Source of the DNA: an uncultured Flavobacteriales bacterium
GTDB lineage: Bacteria; Bacteroidota; Bacteroidia; Flavobacteriales_D; Crocinitomicaceae
Length of the DNA: 64,000 nt
Direction of reading: 5' to 3'
NCBI GenBank assembly: GCA_903939755.1
Contig: CAJAII010000077.1
Coordinates: 186,001-250,000, forward strand
Part shown: positions 8,954-19,168 of the stretch, piece after piece
How the letters are laid out: each line of letters opens with the position of its first letter
Numbering within the stretch: the first letter of the stretch is position 1
Made by a program: the position numbers and the translations under genes
The notes under the pieces: generated by a model
What the model saw: only the letters and a program-made list of their open reading frames with translations
Told to the model about the DNA's origin: nothing
The model's database searches: none

Positions 8954-11419
8954 TTATCGAATTAAATTAACATGGCCCGTTATTATAACGCGATCGTCAT
9001 TCTCTGGGACTTTAATATTAATACTATAAGTATACGATCCAGGTAGCGCATCTTCTCCCTCTAAACCATATGAACCATCCCAGCCAAAGTCTAAATTATT
9101 AGTCTCAAATATAATTTCTCCCCATCTATTAAAGATAACCATGTTATATTGATATATATCAAAGCCCGCAGTAAAAACTGGTTTAAATACTTGATTATAC
9201 ATATCTCCATCTGGAGTAAATGAATTTGGAATGTAATAAATTCCGCCTTGTTGAGGAGCAATAGTTAATGACGTACTATCGATACAACCCATACTTGTTG
9301 AGGCTATTAATGTAATTTCAAATCCTGAACCAGTACCCATAAATAAATGAGCTGGTGAGAATTCAGTCGAAAATTCGCCATCACCAAAATCCCATAAATA
9401 ATTTATTGCTCCCAAGCTATTATTGGAAAAAGTTACTGTTTGAGAAGTTTCCGTAAACAATAAGGTTGATGCGTCAAATTCTGCTGTTGGATAGTTTTCT
9501 ACGCAGATATAATCAATCATGGTTGAACTATCAACACAACCATTAAGTGTCCCAACAACTGACATATCATAACAGCCACCTACGGTATATAATACTTGTA
9601 CTTGAGAACCCGCACCTGAATAACCATTAGTAGAACTCCATTGGTAGGTTGTTAATGGGTTACTCACAGTTGGAGTAAATGTTACATTTAGTGGAATACA
9701 ACCATAGGTTGTGTCTGCTGTAAAACTCATTAATGGTAAAGGTTTTACCGTTACTTGTCCCGAAGCGATAGGGCTAACACATCCTAACAAACTGTATGTA
9801 GCAGAATAGTTTGTTGTTACAGATGGGGTGACATTAATTGAGTTGGTTGTTTCTCCTGCTGAAGACCAAAGAAATGTTCCTCCTGGTAGATTGGGAACAG
9901 CAGTAAGTGTAGCCGTTTGTCCAAAACATATAACCGCTGGCGCTATTGTAATAACTGGAACAGGATTTACAGTTACTGTTCCTGAAGCTTGAGCAGTACA
10001 TCCTATCAAGTTATAAATTACAGAATAGGTCGTTCCCGGAAGGCCCGGATTAACGTTAATTGAAGGAAGGGTTTGATTGTTCGACCATTGGTACGTTCCT
10101 CCAATAATTGAAGGAATTGCAGTGAGCATGGTTGTATCTCCATTACAAATCGTATCGCTATTAACAGAAACTGTCGGTTGAAGATTTACTGTTACAACTG
10201 CTGAGTCTTGTGCAGAACAACCATTCCAAGTATACGTTGCGCTATAAGTCGTCGTTTGTAAAGGATTAACCGTTATTGACGTTGTATTTTGACCTGAATT
10301 CCAAACAATCGTTCCTCCCGCTGGCGCAACCGCAGCATTTAAGGTTGTTGACTGTCCTTCACAAATTGTCACATCATTAAAACTAATCGTTGGTGTAGGG
10401 GCAACGGATACAGCAATTGAGGCGGTATCTGTACAACCTTGCGCATTTGTTACAGTTACTGTGTATAAACCTGCGGAAGAAATAGAAGCCGTATTATTGG
10501 TGCCGAGTCCGTTATCCCATGAGTAGGTTGTTCCTCCGCCTGCTGTAACATTAATAACAGGAGCGTTACAATCTATAATATTTACCCCAGTATTATTGGT
10601 TATCGTCGCAGTTGGACTTGGGTTTACAACAACTTGAGTGGTTACCTGAACAGAGCCGCAGGGTGAGTTGATCGTACACGTATAGGTTCCTGAAGCGGCT
10701 ATAGTTGGATTCTGTATTGTCGGGTTTTGAAGGTTAGATGTAAAACCATTAGGACCCGTCCAAGAGAATGTATACACACCATTTAATGGTATTGCCGGGG
10801 TTGGTGAGGCGGTGAGTGAAAGAGGATTTCCTACACATATTGGCCCAGAATTAGTTGCAACGCCAGTTGGAGGAGCACAACAATTTATATACATCGTAAT
10901 TCTACCAATATTATAAAACACCTCTGACCATATATTAGTCATTGGTGCCCCACCAGGTGTAGGGCATGATTGCATTCCACTTCTTTGAAGTGTGGTATTG
11001 AAGCCGAGAATGCTTGTTACGAAATTCGGCGGGCCATAGCTATTAACACATGCCCCACGCACACCGTATACACCAATAATTTGTCCTGCAGTAACCGGTA
11101 TATTGCACGGGACAATTCCATTGGGTGCATTGGTTATAGTGAATAATTGGACAAATGCATTTGTATTACCTGGGAAAGCAGGCGGAGCGGCGGCGTTAAA
11201 ACGAACAACACGAATTGTTTGTAACCCATTGCTTGCAGTGTTAGGTACTTCCAAACCACAAATTGTAAAATTTGTGGGGGCCGTAAAATGATACCCACGA
11301 ATCATCGAAGTAAATGTATTTTGTTGATTACCAACACTAATTGGTACTTGACTGAAGACATTGGGAGTTCCTACAATAAAAAGAAACAGGACGAAGAAGA
11401 GATTATATACAGTTTTCAA
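8954..11419 (-). CDS. Secreted T9SS type B protein with Ig-like repeats and PKD domain
   Basis: An 821-aa exported protein with an N-terminal signal (VYNLFFVLFLFIVGTPNVFSQ). Residues about 180-560 hold tandem Ig-like units, each with a GC(TS)A-type motif and a PGGT-x-x-W core. A PKD domain follows (YLWDFGDGEFS, about residue 665). The last 90 residues form a gliding-motility-associated type B sorting domain (YYIPNSFTPDGD, then IFNRWGEIIFET, ending GHVNLIR), which directs export through the type IX system to the cell surface or medium. The start is read as TTG at 11419, since no ATG lies in frame close upstream. It is similar in layout to the neighbouring 1844-aa protein and probably a paralogue. 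The ligand is unknown. Confidence 0.82.
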   Translation of the reverse strand: MKTVYNLFFVLFLFIVGTPNVFSQVPISVGNQQNTFTSMIRGYHFTAPTNFTICGLEVPNTASNGLQTIRVVRFNAAAPPAFPGNTNAFVQLFTITNAPNGIVPCNIPVTAGQIIGVYGVRGACVNSYGPPNFVTSILGFNTTLQRSGMQSCPTPGGAPMTNIWSEVFYNIGRITMYINCCAPPTGVATNSGPICVGNPLSLTASPTPAIPLNGVYTFSWTGPNGFTSNLQNPTIQNPTIAASGTYTCTINSPCGSVQVTTQVVVNPSPTATITNNTGVNIIDCNAPVINVTAGGGTTYSWDNGLGTNNTASISSAGLYTVTVTNAQGCTDTASIAVSVAPTPTISFNDVTICEGQSTTLNAAVAPAGGTIVWNSGQNTTSITVNPLQTTTYSATYTWNGCSAQDSAVVTVNLQPTVSVNSDTICNGDTTMLTAIPSIIGGTYQWSNNQTLPSINVNPGLPGTTYSVIYNLIGCTAQASGTVTVNPVPVITIAPAVICFGQTATLTAVPNLPGGTFLWSSAGETTNSINVTPSVTTNYSATYSLLGCVSPIASGQVTVKPLPLMSFTADTTYGCIPLNVTFTPTVSNPLTTYQWSSTNGYSGAGSQVQVLYTVGGCYDMSVVGTLNGCVDSSTMIDYICVENYPTAEFDASTLLFTETSQTVTFSNNSLGAINYLWDFGDGEFSTEFSPAHLFMGTGSGFEITLIASTSMGCIDSTSLTIAPQQGGIYYIPNSFTPDGDMYNQVFKPVFTAGFDIYQYNMVIFNRWGEIIFETNNLDFGWDGSYGLEGEDALPGSYTYSINIKVPENDDRVIITGHVNLIR

Positions 11420-11459
11420 AATAGTAAAGAAATAATAATATTCATATAATAAGTAAACG

Positions 11460-11492
11460 TAAAGTTACGCGTATTAAACGTACATTTTCAAA
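11460..11492 (-). promoter_or_regulatory. Candidate promoter of the 821-aa T9SS protein gene
   Basis: Minus-strand TTTG (11489-11492), a 21-nt spacer, then TAACTTTA (11460-11467), one base from TAnnTTTG. The same octamer TAACTTTA lies upstream of the neighbouring 1844-aa gene. Suggestive only. Confidence 0.3.
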
Positions 11493-11600
11493 TGATGGTT
11501 GCTTTTTGGGCATAATTCATTTAAAAAAATGACATATTATTATCTGACACTTTGCAGTAAATCTTTTTTAATGGCTAAGAAAAATGACTTGTTTTACTTA

Positions 11601-14600
11601 TTACCTTAATAAATTAACATGTCCAGCAATAATTTTTCGTTCGTCTGTTTCAGGGATTTTGACAGTAATCTGATACGTATATACCCCTGGCTGTGCATCT
11701 AGCCCTTCGATTCCGTATGATCCATCCCACCCTATCAATACATTATGGGTTTCAAAAACCACTTCTCCCCATCGGTTAAATATCAACATCGTATAATTTT
11801 GATAATCAATTCCCGATGAGAAAATTGGCCTAAATGTTTGATTGAACTTATCTCCATCTGGCGTAAAAGCATTTGGGATATAATATGAGGCCGTTTCTTC
11901 ATAACCAATCGTCATTGATGTGCTATCCAGACAACCCATTGAAGTGATCGCAATTAAAGTAACAGTATAACCATTATTGGTTCCTGAATACAAATGAATC
12001 GGATTCATTTCATTACCCAACGTTCCGTCACCAAAACTCCAGATATAGCCACTTGCACCATTACTATTGTTAGTAAATGTGACTGATTCGTTAGGTTGAG
12101 TGAAATCGTTTACAGAAGAGGCGAAATTCGCAATTGGATTTTCTTGAACACAGATGTAGCCATTGCTTGTCGTAGAATTCACACAACCGTTCATGCTAGC
12201 TGTTAAAGTGATGTCGTAGCAGCCGGTATTTAAAAATGTCAAACTTGCTTGATCACCTACTCCAGAAGCACCGTTTGAACTGCTCCATTGATAGGTTGCT
12301 AATTGATTCGTTGTGTCGGCGTTAAACTGTACACTTAATGGGGCGCAACCGCTTAATGTATCAGCAATAAAGATGGCTGCTGGAAGTGGGTTAACGGCTA
12401 CCGTTCCTTGTGCAGAAGGACTTACGCAACCATTTAGCGTATAAACAACGGAGTAGTTAGAGTTGGACTGAGGATTAACGGCTATCGTTGAAGTCGTCTG
12501 TCCACCTTGTGCCCATAAATATGTGCCTCCAGGTATATTTGGCGTAGCGGTTAATGAATCAACATCCCCTTGGCAAATCGTTATTGAATTGACACTCACC
12601 GTTGGAATTGGGTTAACCGTTACAACTCCAGTTGCTGGTGCACTAGAACATCCCGCCAACGTATATACCACATTGTAATTAGTATTTGAAGCCGGGGAGA
12701 TAGAAATAGAGGAGGTTGTTTCTCCTCCTTGTGTCCATAAAAAAGTGCCGCCTGGCGCGTTTGGTGTAGCTGTTAATTGAGCATTGTCACCTAAACAAAT
12801 CGTTGTATTATTAACACTTACAACCGGTGTTTGATTTACAGTAACCACAACATCCTCTGTCGCTGGACAACCATTGTAATTATACAAAATATTATACGTT
12901 GTGGTGGTGGTAGGACTTACTGTAATTGTAGGAGAAGATTGTGCTGTAGACCAAATTATCGTTCCTCCTGCGCCTCCAGGAAAATAAGTGGGACTTAAAG
13001 TAACGCTTTGTCCAGAACAAATTGCCGTGTCTAAAATTGTTATTAATGGCGTTGGAGCAACTGTTACTATCACTGTTGAACTATCCACACAGCCGTTTGA
13101 CGCTGTAACAACAACAGTATAGGTTCCCGCTGTAGCGATGCTAACATTTACGTTGCTTCCTAAACCATTATTCCAAGCATATTGACCACCACCGCTTGCG
13201 CTTAAGTTTATCGTGGCATTATTACAATCAATAACTGTTGCTCCTGAATTATTAGTGATTTGTACAGGTGGTAAAACAACATTTTGCGTCAATGTTATAT
13301 TTTGAGATACCGGACAACCATTGGGGTCAATCATGTTTACAGTATACTGACCCGGTAGAGTGAAACTATTTGCTGCCGTGCTTACAGAAGAACCTCCAGT
13401 CCAAGTGTAAGTTACTCCCCCTGTTGCCTGAAGATTGATAATTGGGTTAGCACATGTTAAAATCGTAGTTCCTGACAGGTTGTTTATTGCAACTGGCACT
13501 TGACTTAACGTTTGCAAAATAGTCGCAGTTGCACTTACAACACAACCATTTGCATCAGTCACAACCACTGTATAAACACCTGCTTGTAAATTAGCTAAAT
13601 CCTCAGTAGTTGCTTGATTTGACCATAGATAGGTATACCCTACTGTTCCTCCGCTTACGGTAAGATTAACTGAGCCAACACCATTCAAACATAGGATGTT
13701 TACCTGAGTTGTATTCGCTGCTAAAGCTGCCGCTGGCTCGGTGATCACTGCCGTTGCAGTTGCCGTACATCCATTAGCATCTAGTACGGTTACCGTGTAA
13801 CTTCCTGATGGTATTGTGGTGAGGTTTTGAGTGGTAGCATTATTCGACCAGCTATATGTGTAAGGGACAGAGCCTCCTGATGGGGTTGCGTTAATAGCAC
13901 CCGTACTGTTTCCAAAACACAATACATTGGTTTGAGTGGTAGCCACTGATAAACCCGTCTGAGGTTGTGTGATTGTTACACTTGCATTAGCCGTACAACC
14001 ATTTGCATCTGTTACAACAACAGTATAAGTGCCCGCTGGCAGTGATGTGAGATTTTGTGTAGTGGCGTTATTTGACCATAAATAACTATATGCAGGGGTT
14101 CCTCCCGCCGGGGTTAGATTTATTGCACCTGTACTATTTCCGAAACATAAAACATTCGTTTGTGTATTCGTTAATGTCAATGGTGCTTGAGGTTGCGTAA
14201 TGGTCGCCGTTACTGTAGTGGTACAACCATTCGCATCCGTTACGGTTACGGAATATGTTCCTGCCGGAACACCAATAGCACTTTGAGCCGTTGAGCCACC
14301 TGTCCACACATAAGTGTAAGGCGCCGTTCCACCTGTTGGTGTCATGTTTACGCTCCCTGTATTACCACCAAAACAAGCGATCATTACCTGGGTGGTCGTT
14401 GCCGCTAAAGCTGCGGCTGGCTCCGTGATTACTACCGTTGCTGTTGCTGTACAGCCATTTGCATCCGTAACGGTTACCGTATAACTTCCAGATGGTATTG
14501 CGGTGAGGTTTTGAGTGGTCGCACCATTTGACCAACTATATGTGTAAGGGGCCGTTCCTCCTGATGGAGTTGCGTTAATTGCACCCGTACTATTTCCAAA

Positions 14601-17135
14601 GCACAATACATTGGTTTGTGTAGTACTTACCGTTAAGCCAACTTGAGGTTGTGTTATCGTAATTGTAACTGCAGCAGAAGCACAACCAGATGCACTTGTC
14701 GCCACATATGTATATGATCCCGGTGCAAGGTTTGTTGTTGGTGTAGCGCCATAAGTGAAAGGAGCCGTACCGCCACTAGCACTTAAAGTAACGCTTCCGT
14801 TTCCTCCAAAACAAGCAATATTATTTGGTGTTACCGTTAATAAAGGCGTTCCATCTACCGTTACTATGGCTGTTGTTTGGCAGCCATTCGCCGAGGAAAA
14901 AGTAATGGTTGCTGTTCCGGCGCTAATTCCTGTAACTAATCCATTTGCACTTACCGTTGCTACAGCAACATTGGAACTAGACCAAGGAATCGCTGCGGGT
15001 GCAACAGGGTTCGCTAATTGAGTGGTTAGTCCAGAACATATCGTGAGGTTTCCAGTGATAGGTTGCATGGGATTAACAGTCACTGTGGCTGTTGCAGTTG
15101 CACCTGGACAACCAACAGTAGTATAGGTTACCGTATAAGAAGTCGTCGTATTTGGATTTACCGTAATACTTTGGCCTTGTAAGTTCCCTGGTGACCAAAC
15201 ATATGTGCCTCCAGGAATATTAGCATTTGCTGTTAAAGTAGCCGATTGTCCAGCACAAATAGTTGTACCTGTAAGTGTAACCGTCGGTTGTGGGTTTACT
15301 ACAACAGTTACCGGAATTATTGGAGATATACAAGCATTTCCACCCCCAACACCCCCAACAATCGTTACACTACCATGACCGGTATTAAGGCTATTTGAAA
15401 CATACGTTCCCGTGAAAAAGTTTCCACCGCCGCCGCCGCCGCCAACTCGACAAGCAGCACCACCACCACCACTATATCCACCGCCGCCGCCGCCGTTTGC
15501 CTCATAATTGCTATGTCCGCCTGCGCCTGCGCCACCTCCAAATCCACCAGGAACGTTAGATGTTACGCCCGCTGTGTACATGGTATGTGTACCACCTAAT
15601 CCCCCTGAGATAAATGACTGACCAACCGCTCCGCCGTAAGTACTTTGTGTTCCATTTCCATTTAATCCACCGCCACCGCTTCCACCATTCCCTCCGCCAC
15701 CACCGTTACCGCCTGTACCAGCTGCACCAACAGCACACCAACTACCCGGAGTAGCAAGTCCTGCCGTACCACTTGTAGAATTATATGGTGCCGCATCTCC
15801 ACCGTTTGTAATAAAATTCCATGAAGGCGAACCTTTTCCTGCGCCACCGCCGCCACCGCAAACGAGTATCGGCTGATTCGTGGTGTAATTATAAACGAAT
15901 GTGCCTCCTCCACCACTTCCAGCATAGCCAGTAGTAAACTGAAGTTGACCCCCTTGTTGTCCTACAATCATTCCTATTTGATGTCCCGCAGTTAAAGCCA
16001 CTTGAATTTGTATAACTCGTCCCTGTCCACCAAGGGCAGTATTTGCGTTACCTCCAGATGCACCCCTACCAGTTATGGTATACATACCAGACTGAGGAAC
16101 CGTCCACCTTTGTGTGCCACTTCCGGTAACCGTAACAACACCTGGACCATAAGTCGCATTACATTGTACTTGTGTTGGCCCAACATTAGACGTGGCACCG
16201 CAATTTGTAAATGTCCAGTTTCCTGGAACTTGATTTGGTGGCGCCGATGTTGCCGCTAAATAATAAGTGGTTGTCGTGGTTAATATTGGCGTAGTATATG
16301 CGGCCGTGGTGGCTAGTTGATTCGTTCCTGCGGCATTGCTGTACCATAAATAATTACCAGAGCTACCCGAAGCGGTTAAGGTCGTTGATCCGGTTCCACA
16401 AATTGTGAGGTTCCCCGAAACTGTTGGAGCTGGTGGTGATGGATTTACAGTAATTGTAACTGAAGCACAAGATGGGCTAAATTGCCCGCCACTGTTATTA
16501 TTCACATAATATGTTGTCGTTGTTGCTGGAGTCACTGATATAGAGGCGCCAGTACCTATTTGGGTTCCGCCACAAGACCCTGTGTACCAATACTGTGTCC
16601 CCATTGTACCTGTTGCGGTAAGCGTAACTGGTTGCCCTTGACAAACTGACATTGCAGATGCTGTTATACCAGTTGGTGGTTGAACTCCTGCCACACAATT
16701 GGTAGAACGATAGCCTAAGTTACGATTTAATCCGCAAGCACATGATGCTCCTTGCGCCCAATTTCCCATTTGTAAATAATAGGTTTGAGTTGCAGGAGCT
16801 GTCCATGAAATATAAGAACCAAGACCGCAGTAATCGTCGTTAGCAGCAACAGCACCCGCCATAGGACTACCACTGTTTATTGTTAAATAGGTGTCGCCAG
16901 AATAATATGCTGAAGGAGCTACAGAATTACAATAAGTAAATACGTATGTACAACCCGCTTGAGCAGGAAAAGCAACATAACCCAGACAAGAATGTTGTAA
17001 ATACTGCCACGTCATATTTGGGGAAATATTTCCAAGATTGGTGGCACAACAACATTGAGACCAAGAGGAAAAAGAACTCAGTGTTAAAAAAAATATAAAA
17101 GAGACTCTTAGAAGTATCGATTTAAGCATAATCAA
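11601..17135 (-). CDS. Giant secreted T9SS type B protein with SprB repeats and glycine-rich domain
   Basis: 1844 aa. In order: signal peptide (ending SSFSSWSQ), a Cys-rich N-terminal domain (about 27-150), Ig-like repeats, a glycine-rich region (about 330-610, many GGGG runs) resembling the ALK/LTK-type Gly-rich fold, another Ig-like part with a bacterial Ig-2 unit, about six SprB repeats (about 760-1210; core VLCFGNSTGAINATPSGG and YTVTVTDANGC), four further Ig units, a PKD domain (IWSFGDGTLG) and a type B sorting domain ending GHVNLLR. SprB repeats occur in flavobacterial gliding adhesins, so adhesion or gliding is the likely role. ATG codons at 17135 and 17129 both fit the signal peptide. 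Confidence 0.85.
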   Translation of the reverse strand: MIMLKSILLRVSFIFFLTLSSFSSWSQCCCATNLGNISPNMTWQYLQHSCLGYVAFPAQAGCTYVFTYCNSVAPSAYYSGDTYLTINSGSPMAGAVAANDDYCGLGSYISWTAPATQTYYLQMGNWAQGASCACGLNRNLGYRSTNCVAGVQPPTGITASAMSVCQGQPVTLTATGTMGTQYWYTGSCGGTQIGTGASISVTPATTTTYYVNNNSGGQFSPSCASVTITVNPSPPAPTVSGNLTICGTGSTTLTASGSSGNYLWYSNAAGTNQLATTAAYTTPILTTTTTYYLAATSAPPNQVPGNWTFTNCGATSNVGPTQVQCNATYGPGVVTVTGSGTQRWTVPQSGMYTITGRGASGGNANTALGGQGRVIQIQVALTAGHQIGMIVGQQGGQLQFTTGYAGSGGGGTFVYNYTTNQPILVCGGGGGAGKGSPSWNFITNGGDAAPYNSTSGTAGLATPGSWCAVGAAGTGGNGGGGGNGGSGGGGLNGNGTQSTYGGAVGQSFISGGLGGTHTMYTAGVTSNVPGGFGGGAGAGGHSNYEANGGGGGGYSGGGGAACRVGGGGGGGNFFTGTYVSNSLNTGHGSVTIVGGVGGGNACISPIIPVTVVVNPQPTVTLTGTTICAGQSATLTANANIPGGTYVWSPGNLQGQSITVNPNTTTSYTVTYTTVGCPGATATATVTVNPMQPITGNLTICSGLTTQLANPVAPAAIPWSSSNVAVATVSANGLVTGISAGTATITFSSANGCQTTAIVTVDGTPLLTVTPNNIACFGGNGSVTLSASGGTAPFTYGATPTTNLAPGSYTYVATSASGCASAAVTITITQPQVGLTVSTTQTNVLCFGNSTGAINATPSGGTAPYTYSWSNGATTQNLTAIPSGSYTVTVTDANGCTATATVVITEPAAALAATTTQVMIACFGGNTGSVNMTPTGGTAPYTYVWTGGSTAQSAIGVPAGTYSVTVTDANGCTTTVTATITQPQAPLTLTNTQTNVLCFGNSTGAINLTPAGGTPAYSYLWSNNATTQNLTSLPAGTYTVVVTDANGCTANASVTITQPQTGLSVATTQTNVLCFGNSTGAINATPSGGSVPYTYSWSNNATTQNLTTIPSGSYTVTVLDANGCTATATAVITEPAAALAANTTQVNILCLNGVGSVNLTVSGGTVGYTYLWSNQATTEDLANLQAGVYTVVVTDANGCVVSATATILQTLSQVPVAINNLSGTTILTCANPIINLQATGGVTYTWTGGSSVSTAANSFTLPGQYTVNMIDPNGCPVSQNITLTQNVVLPPVQITNNSGATVIDCNNATINLSASGGGQYAWNNGLGSNVNVSIATAGTYTVVVTASNGCVDSSTVIVTVAPTPLITILDTAICSGQSVTLSPTYFPGGAGGTIIWSTAQSSPTITVSPTTTTTYNILYNYNGCPATEDVVVTVNQTPVVSVNNTTICLGDNAQLTATPNAPGGTFLWTQGGETTSSISISPASNTNYNVVYTLAGCSSAPATGVVTVNPIPTVSVNSITICQGDVDSLTATPNIPGGTYLWAQGGQTTSTIAVNPQSNSNYSVVYTLNGCVSPSAQGTVAVNPLPAAIFIADTLSGCAPLSVQFNADTTNQLATYQWSSSNGASGVGDQASLTFLNTGCYDITLTASMNGCVNSTTSNGYICVQENPIANFASSVNDFTQPNESVTFTNNSNGASGYIWSFGDGTLGNEMNPIHLYSGTNNGYTVTLIAITSMGCLDSTSMTIGYEETASYYIPNAFTPDGDKFNQTFRPIFSSGIDYQNYTMLIFNRWGEVVFETHNVLIGWDGSYGIEGLDAQPGVYTYQITVKIPETDERKIIAGHVNLLR
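13510..14850 (-). repeat. SprB-type tandem repeats within the giant T9SS protein gene
   Basis: About six units of 225-230 nt are repeated in tandem; the codons for the CFGN motif recur near 13685, 13915, 14145, 14370, 14600 and 14815. Each unit encodes roughly 76 residues with a CFG motif, a GGTAPY-x-Y-x-W segment and a TDANGC motif. Unit similarity is high enough at the DNA level for recombination to change copy number. Confidence 0.8.
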
Positions 17136-17146
17136 ACAATTTTATG

Positions 17147-17176
17147 TAAAGTTACCCAAACTGACGCAAAAACAAA
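17147..17176 (-). promoter_or_regulatory. Candidate promoter of the 1844-aa protein gene
   Basis: Minus-strand TTTG (17173-17176), an 18-nt spacer, then TAACTTTA (17147-17154), close to the Bacteroidota TTTG/TAnnTTTG pattern, 11 nt before the ATG at 17135. Confidence 0.4.
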
Positions 17177-17322
17177 GAGCAAGTTGCCTAAATGATTATT
17201 TCTGCCAAATAAATTAATATTACCTTAATTTATTTAAGAAATTTAATTCTTACGACGGCACTTGTCTAATTTTAATAATCTATCCCGGAAGAGAGTTGTG
17301 ACTTAAATCCATACTGATTGTT

Positions 17323-18657
17323 TCACATTTCAAATGAATCCATGAATTTTGTGGTAAAATTCCCGGAATTAAATTCTGGGTTTTCCATTAGTTTTTGATG
17401 AAATGGAATCGTTGTTTTTACCCCCTCAATAATATATTCATCAAGTGCTCTTTTCATTTTTAGAATAGCTTCTTCACGAGTTTGAGCGACGACTATTAAC
17501 TTTGAAATCATAGAATCGTAATGCGGCGGTATAGAATATCCAGCGTAAACGTGGGTATCTATTCTAACCCCATGTCCACCAGGCGAATGATATTGTACTA
17601 TTTTTCCCGGACTTGGCCGAAAATCATTGTGTGGATCTTCAGCATTAATTCGGCATTGAATAGCATGCATAAGCGGGAGGTAATTTTTCCCTGATATTTT
17701 TTCGCCTGCCGCAATTTTAATTTGCTCCTTTATCAAATCAAAATTAATTACTTCTTCAGTAATGGTATGTTCAACTTGAATCCTTGTATTCATTTCCATG
17801 AAGTAAAAATCTCTATTTTTATCCACTAGAAATTCAACTGTACCCACTCCTTCATATTTTACTGCTTTCGCCGCTTTGATTGCAGCTGTGCCCATTCTTT
17901 CGCGGAGTTCGTCCGTCATAAATGGCGAAGGCGTTTCTTCTACTAATTTTTGATGGCGGCGCTGAATAGAACAGTCTCGTTCAGACATATGGCAGGCATT
18001 TCCGTATTGATCGCCTGCGATTTGAATTTCTATATGACGAGGTTCTTGTATGAATTTTTCCATATAAATCCCATCATTTCCAAAAGCAGCCGATGCTTCT
18101 TGCCTAGCAGAATCCCATGCCGCCTGCATCTCATCTGCCTGCCATACGATACGCATTCCTTTACCCCCTCCTCCAGCTGTTGCTTTTAAAATAACCGGAT
18201 ATTTTACCAATTCGGCATTGGATAGGGCCTCCTTAACATCTTTTATTAGACCTTTTGAGCCCGGAATACATGGCACACCCGCTTTAATCATAGTTGCTTT
18301 CGCAGTTGCCTTATCTCCCATGCCTGCTATTTGCTCGGGCAGGGCACCAATAAATTTAATACCGTGCTCTTGACAAACTTTAGAAAATTTTTCGTTTTCA
18401 GACAAAAACCCATAGCCAGGATGAATTGCATCAGCATTTGTTATTTCAGCGGCCGCGATAATGTTTGGGATAGAAAGGTATGATTTTGAACTCATGGGTG
18501 GACCAATACAAACCGCTTCATCAGCGAATCTGACTGGAAGGCTGTCCTTGTCTGCAGTTGAATAAACGGCCACTGTTTTTATTCCCATTTCCTTACAAGT
18601 ACGAATAATGCGCATAGCAATTTCGCCCCTGTTAGCGATTAGTATTTTTTTAAACAT
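17323..18657 (-). CDS. accC: Acetyl-CoA carboxylase, biotin carboxylase subunit
   Basis: 444 aa, normal length for AccC. It carboxylates the biotin carried by AccB using ATP and bicarbonate, the first half of malonyl-CoA formation. Seen in the sequence: the N-terminal [17 protein letters not shown] motif, the ATP-grasp glycine loop [10 protein letters not shown] (about residue 163), [11 protein letters not shown], and the catalytic [16 protein letters not shown] segment (about residue 290). It is last in the pdxA-to-accC cluster, 18 nt after accB. Being encoded with accB, fabH and plsX supports a fatty-acid synthesis role rather than a propionyl-CoA carboxylase. Confidence 0.95.
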   Translation of the reverse strand: MFKKILIANRGEIAMRIIRTCKEMGIKTVAVYSTADKDSLPVRFADEAVCIGPPMSSKSYLSIPNIIAAAEITNADAIHPGYGFLSENEKFSKVCQEHGIKFIGALPEQIAGMGDKATAKATMIKAGVPCIPGSKGLIKDVKEALSNAELVKYPVILKATAGGGGKGMRIVWQADEMQAAWDSARQEASAAFGNDGIYMEKFIQEPRHIEIQIAGDQYGNACHMSERDCSIQRRHQKLVEETPSPFMTDELRERMGTAAIKAAKAVKYEGVGTVEFLVDKNRDFYFMEMNTRIQVEHTITEEVINFDLIKEQIKIAAGEKISGKNYLPLMHAIQCRINAEDPHNDFRPSPGKIVQYHSPGGHGVRIDTHVYAGYSIPPHYDSMISKLIVVAQTREEAILKMKRALDEYIIEGVKTTIPFHQKLMENPEFNSGNFTTKFMDSFEM

Positions 18658-18675
18658 TTGTGTATTTTATTACTG

Positions 18676-19143
18676 TTATGGCTCAACTAAAAATAAAGGT
18701 TGGTCGTACTCAACTGGAGAGGAATCGTCTATCAATACCTTTACAATTTTACCCGATACCTCTGCCTCAATCTCATTAAACAATTTCATTGCTTCAATGA
18801 TACAAATTTTGTCGCCTTTTTGAATCATAGTTCCCACTGAAACGAAAGGGTCCTTTTCGGGGCTAGTGGAACGATAAAAAGTTCCTATCATACTCGATTT
18901 TATCGTAATTAAATTACTTGCAACTTCAGCAACAGTCTCAGCAACAACCTGAGCTACAGGCGCAGGAGCTGTAATCGCCGCTTGTTGAATTACTGGTGCG
19001 TGTTGAATAACTTGCGGTGCCTCGTGAATGGAATTTGTTCCTCCATCAATTGCAATAAAAAAATCATCCCGCTCAATTTCCACTCTCCCAACACCTGTTT
19101 TCGCGACAAGTTTAATTAGTTCTCTTATTTCTTCCGTTGTCAT
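18676..19143 (-). CDS. accB: Acetyl-CoA carboxylase biotin carboxyl carrier protein
   Basis: 155 aa. N-terminal helical part, then a Pro/Ala-rich linker (about residues 42-70), then the biotinyl domain with the [12 protein letters not shown] motif; the Lys of EAMK is the biotinylation site. The full AccB layout distinguishes it from the second carrier at 35881-36348. It lies between fabH and accC and works with accC and the carboxyltransferase subunits, which are not in this window. Confidence 0.95.
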   Translation of the reverse strand: MTTEEIRELIKLVAKTGVGRVEIERDDFFIAIDGGTNSIHEAPQVIQHAPVIQQAAITAPAPVAQVVAETVAEVASNLITIKSSMIGTFYRSTSPEKDPFVSVGTMIQKGDKICIIEAMKLFNEIEAEVSGKIVKVLIDDSSPVEYDQPLFLVEP

Positions 19144-19168
19144 ATTGTTTGTGTTAAAAATTTACTGT

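Noticed and set aside
15300-16130. Possible simple-sequence or CRISPR-like array in the Gly-rich part of the giant gene
   Set aside because: The repeated GCC/ACC triplets are Gly codons of one continuous coding frame; there are no spacers or constant repeats.
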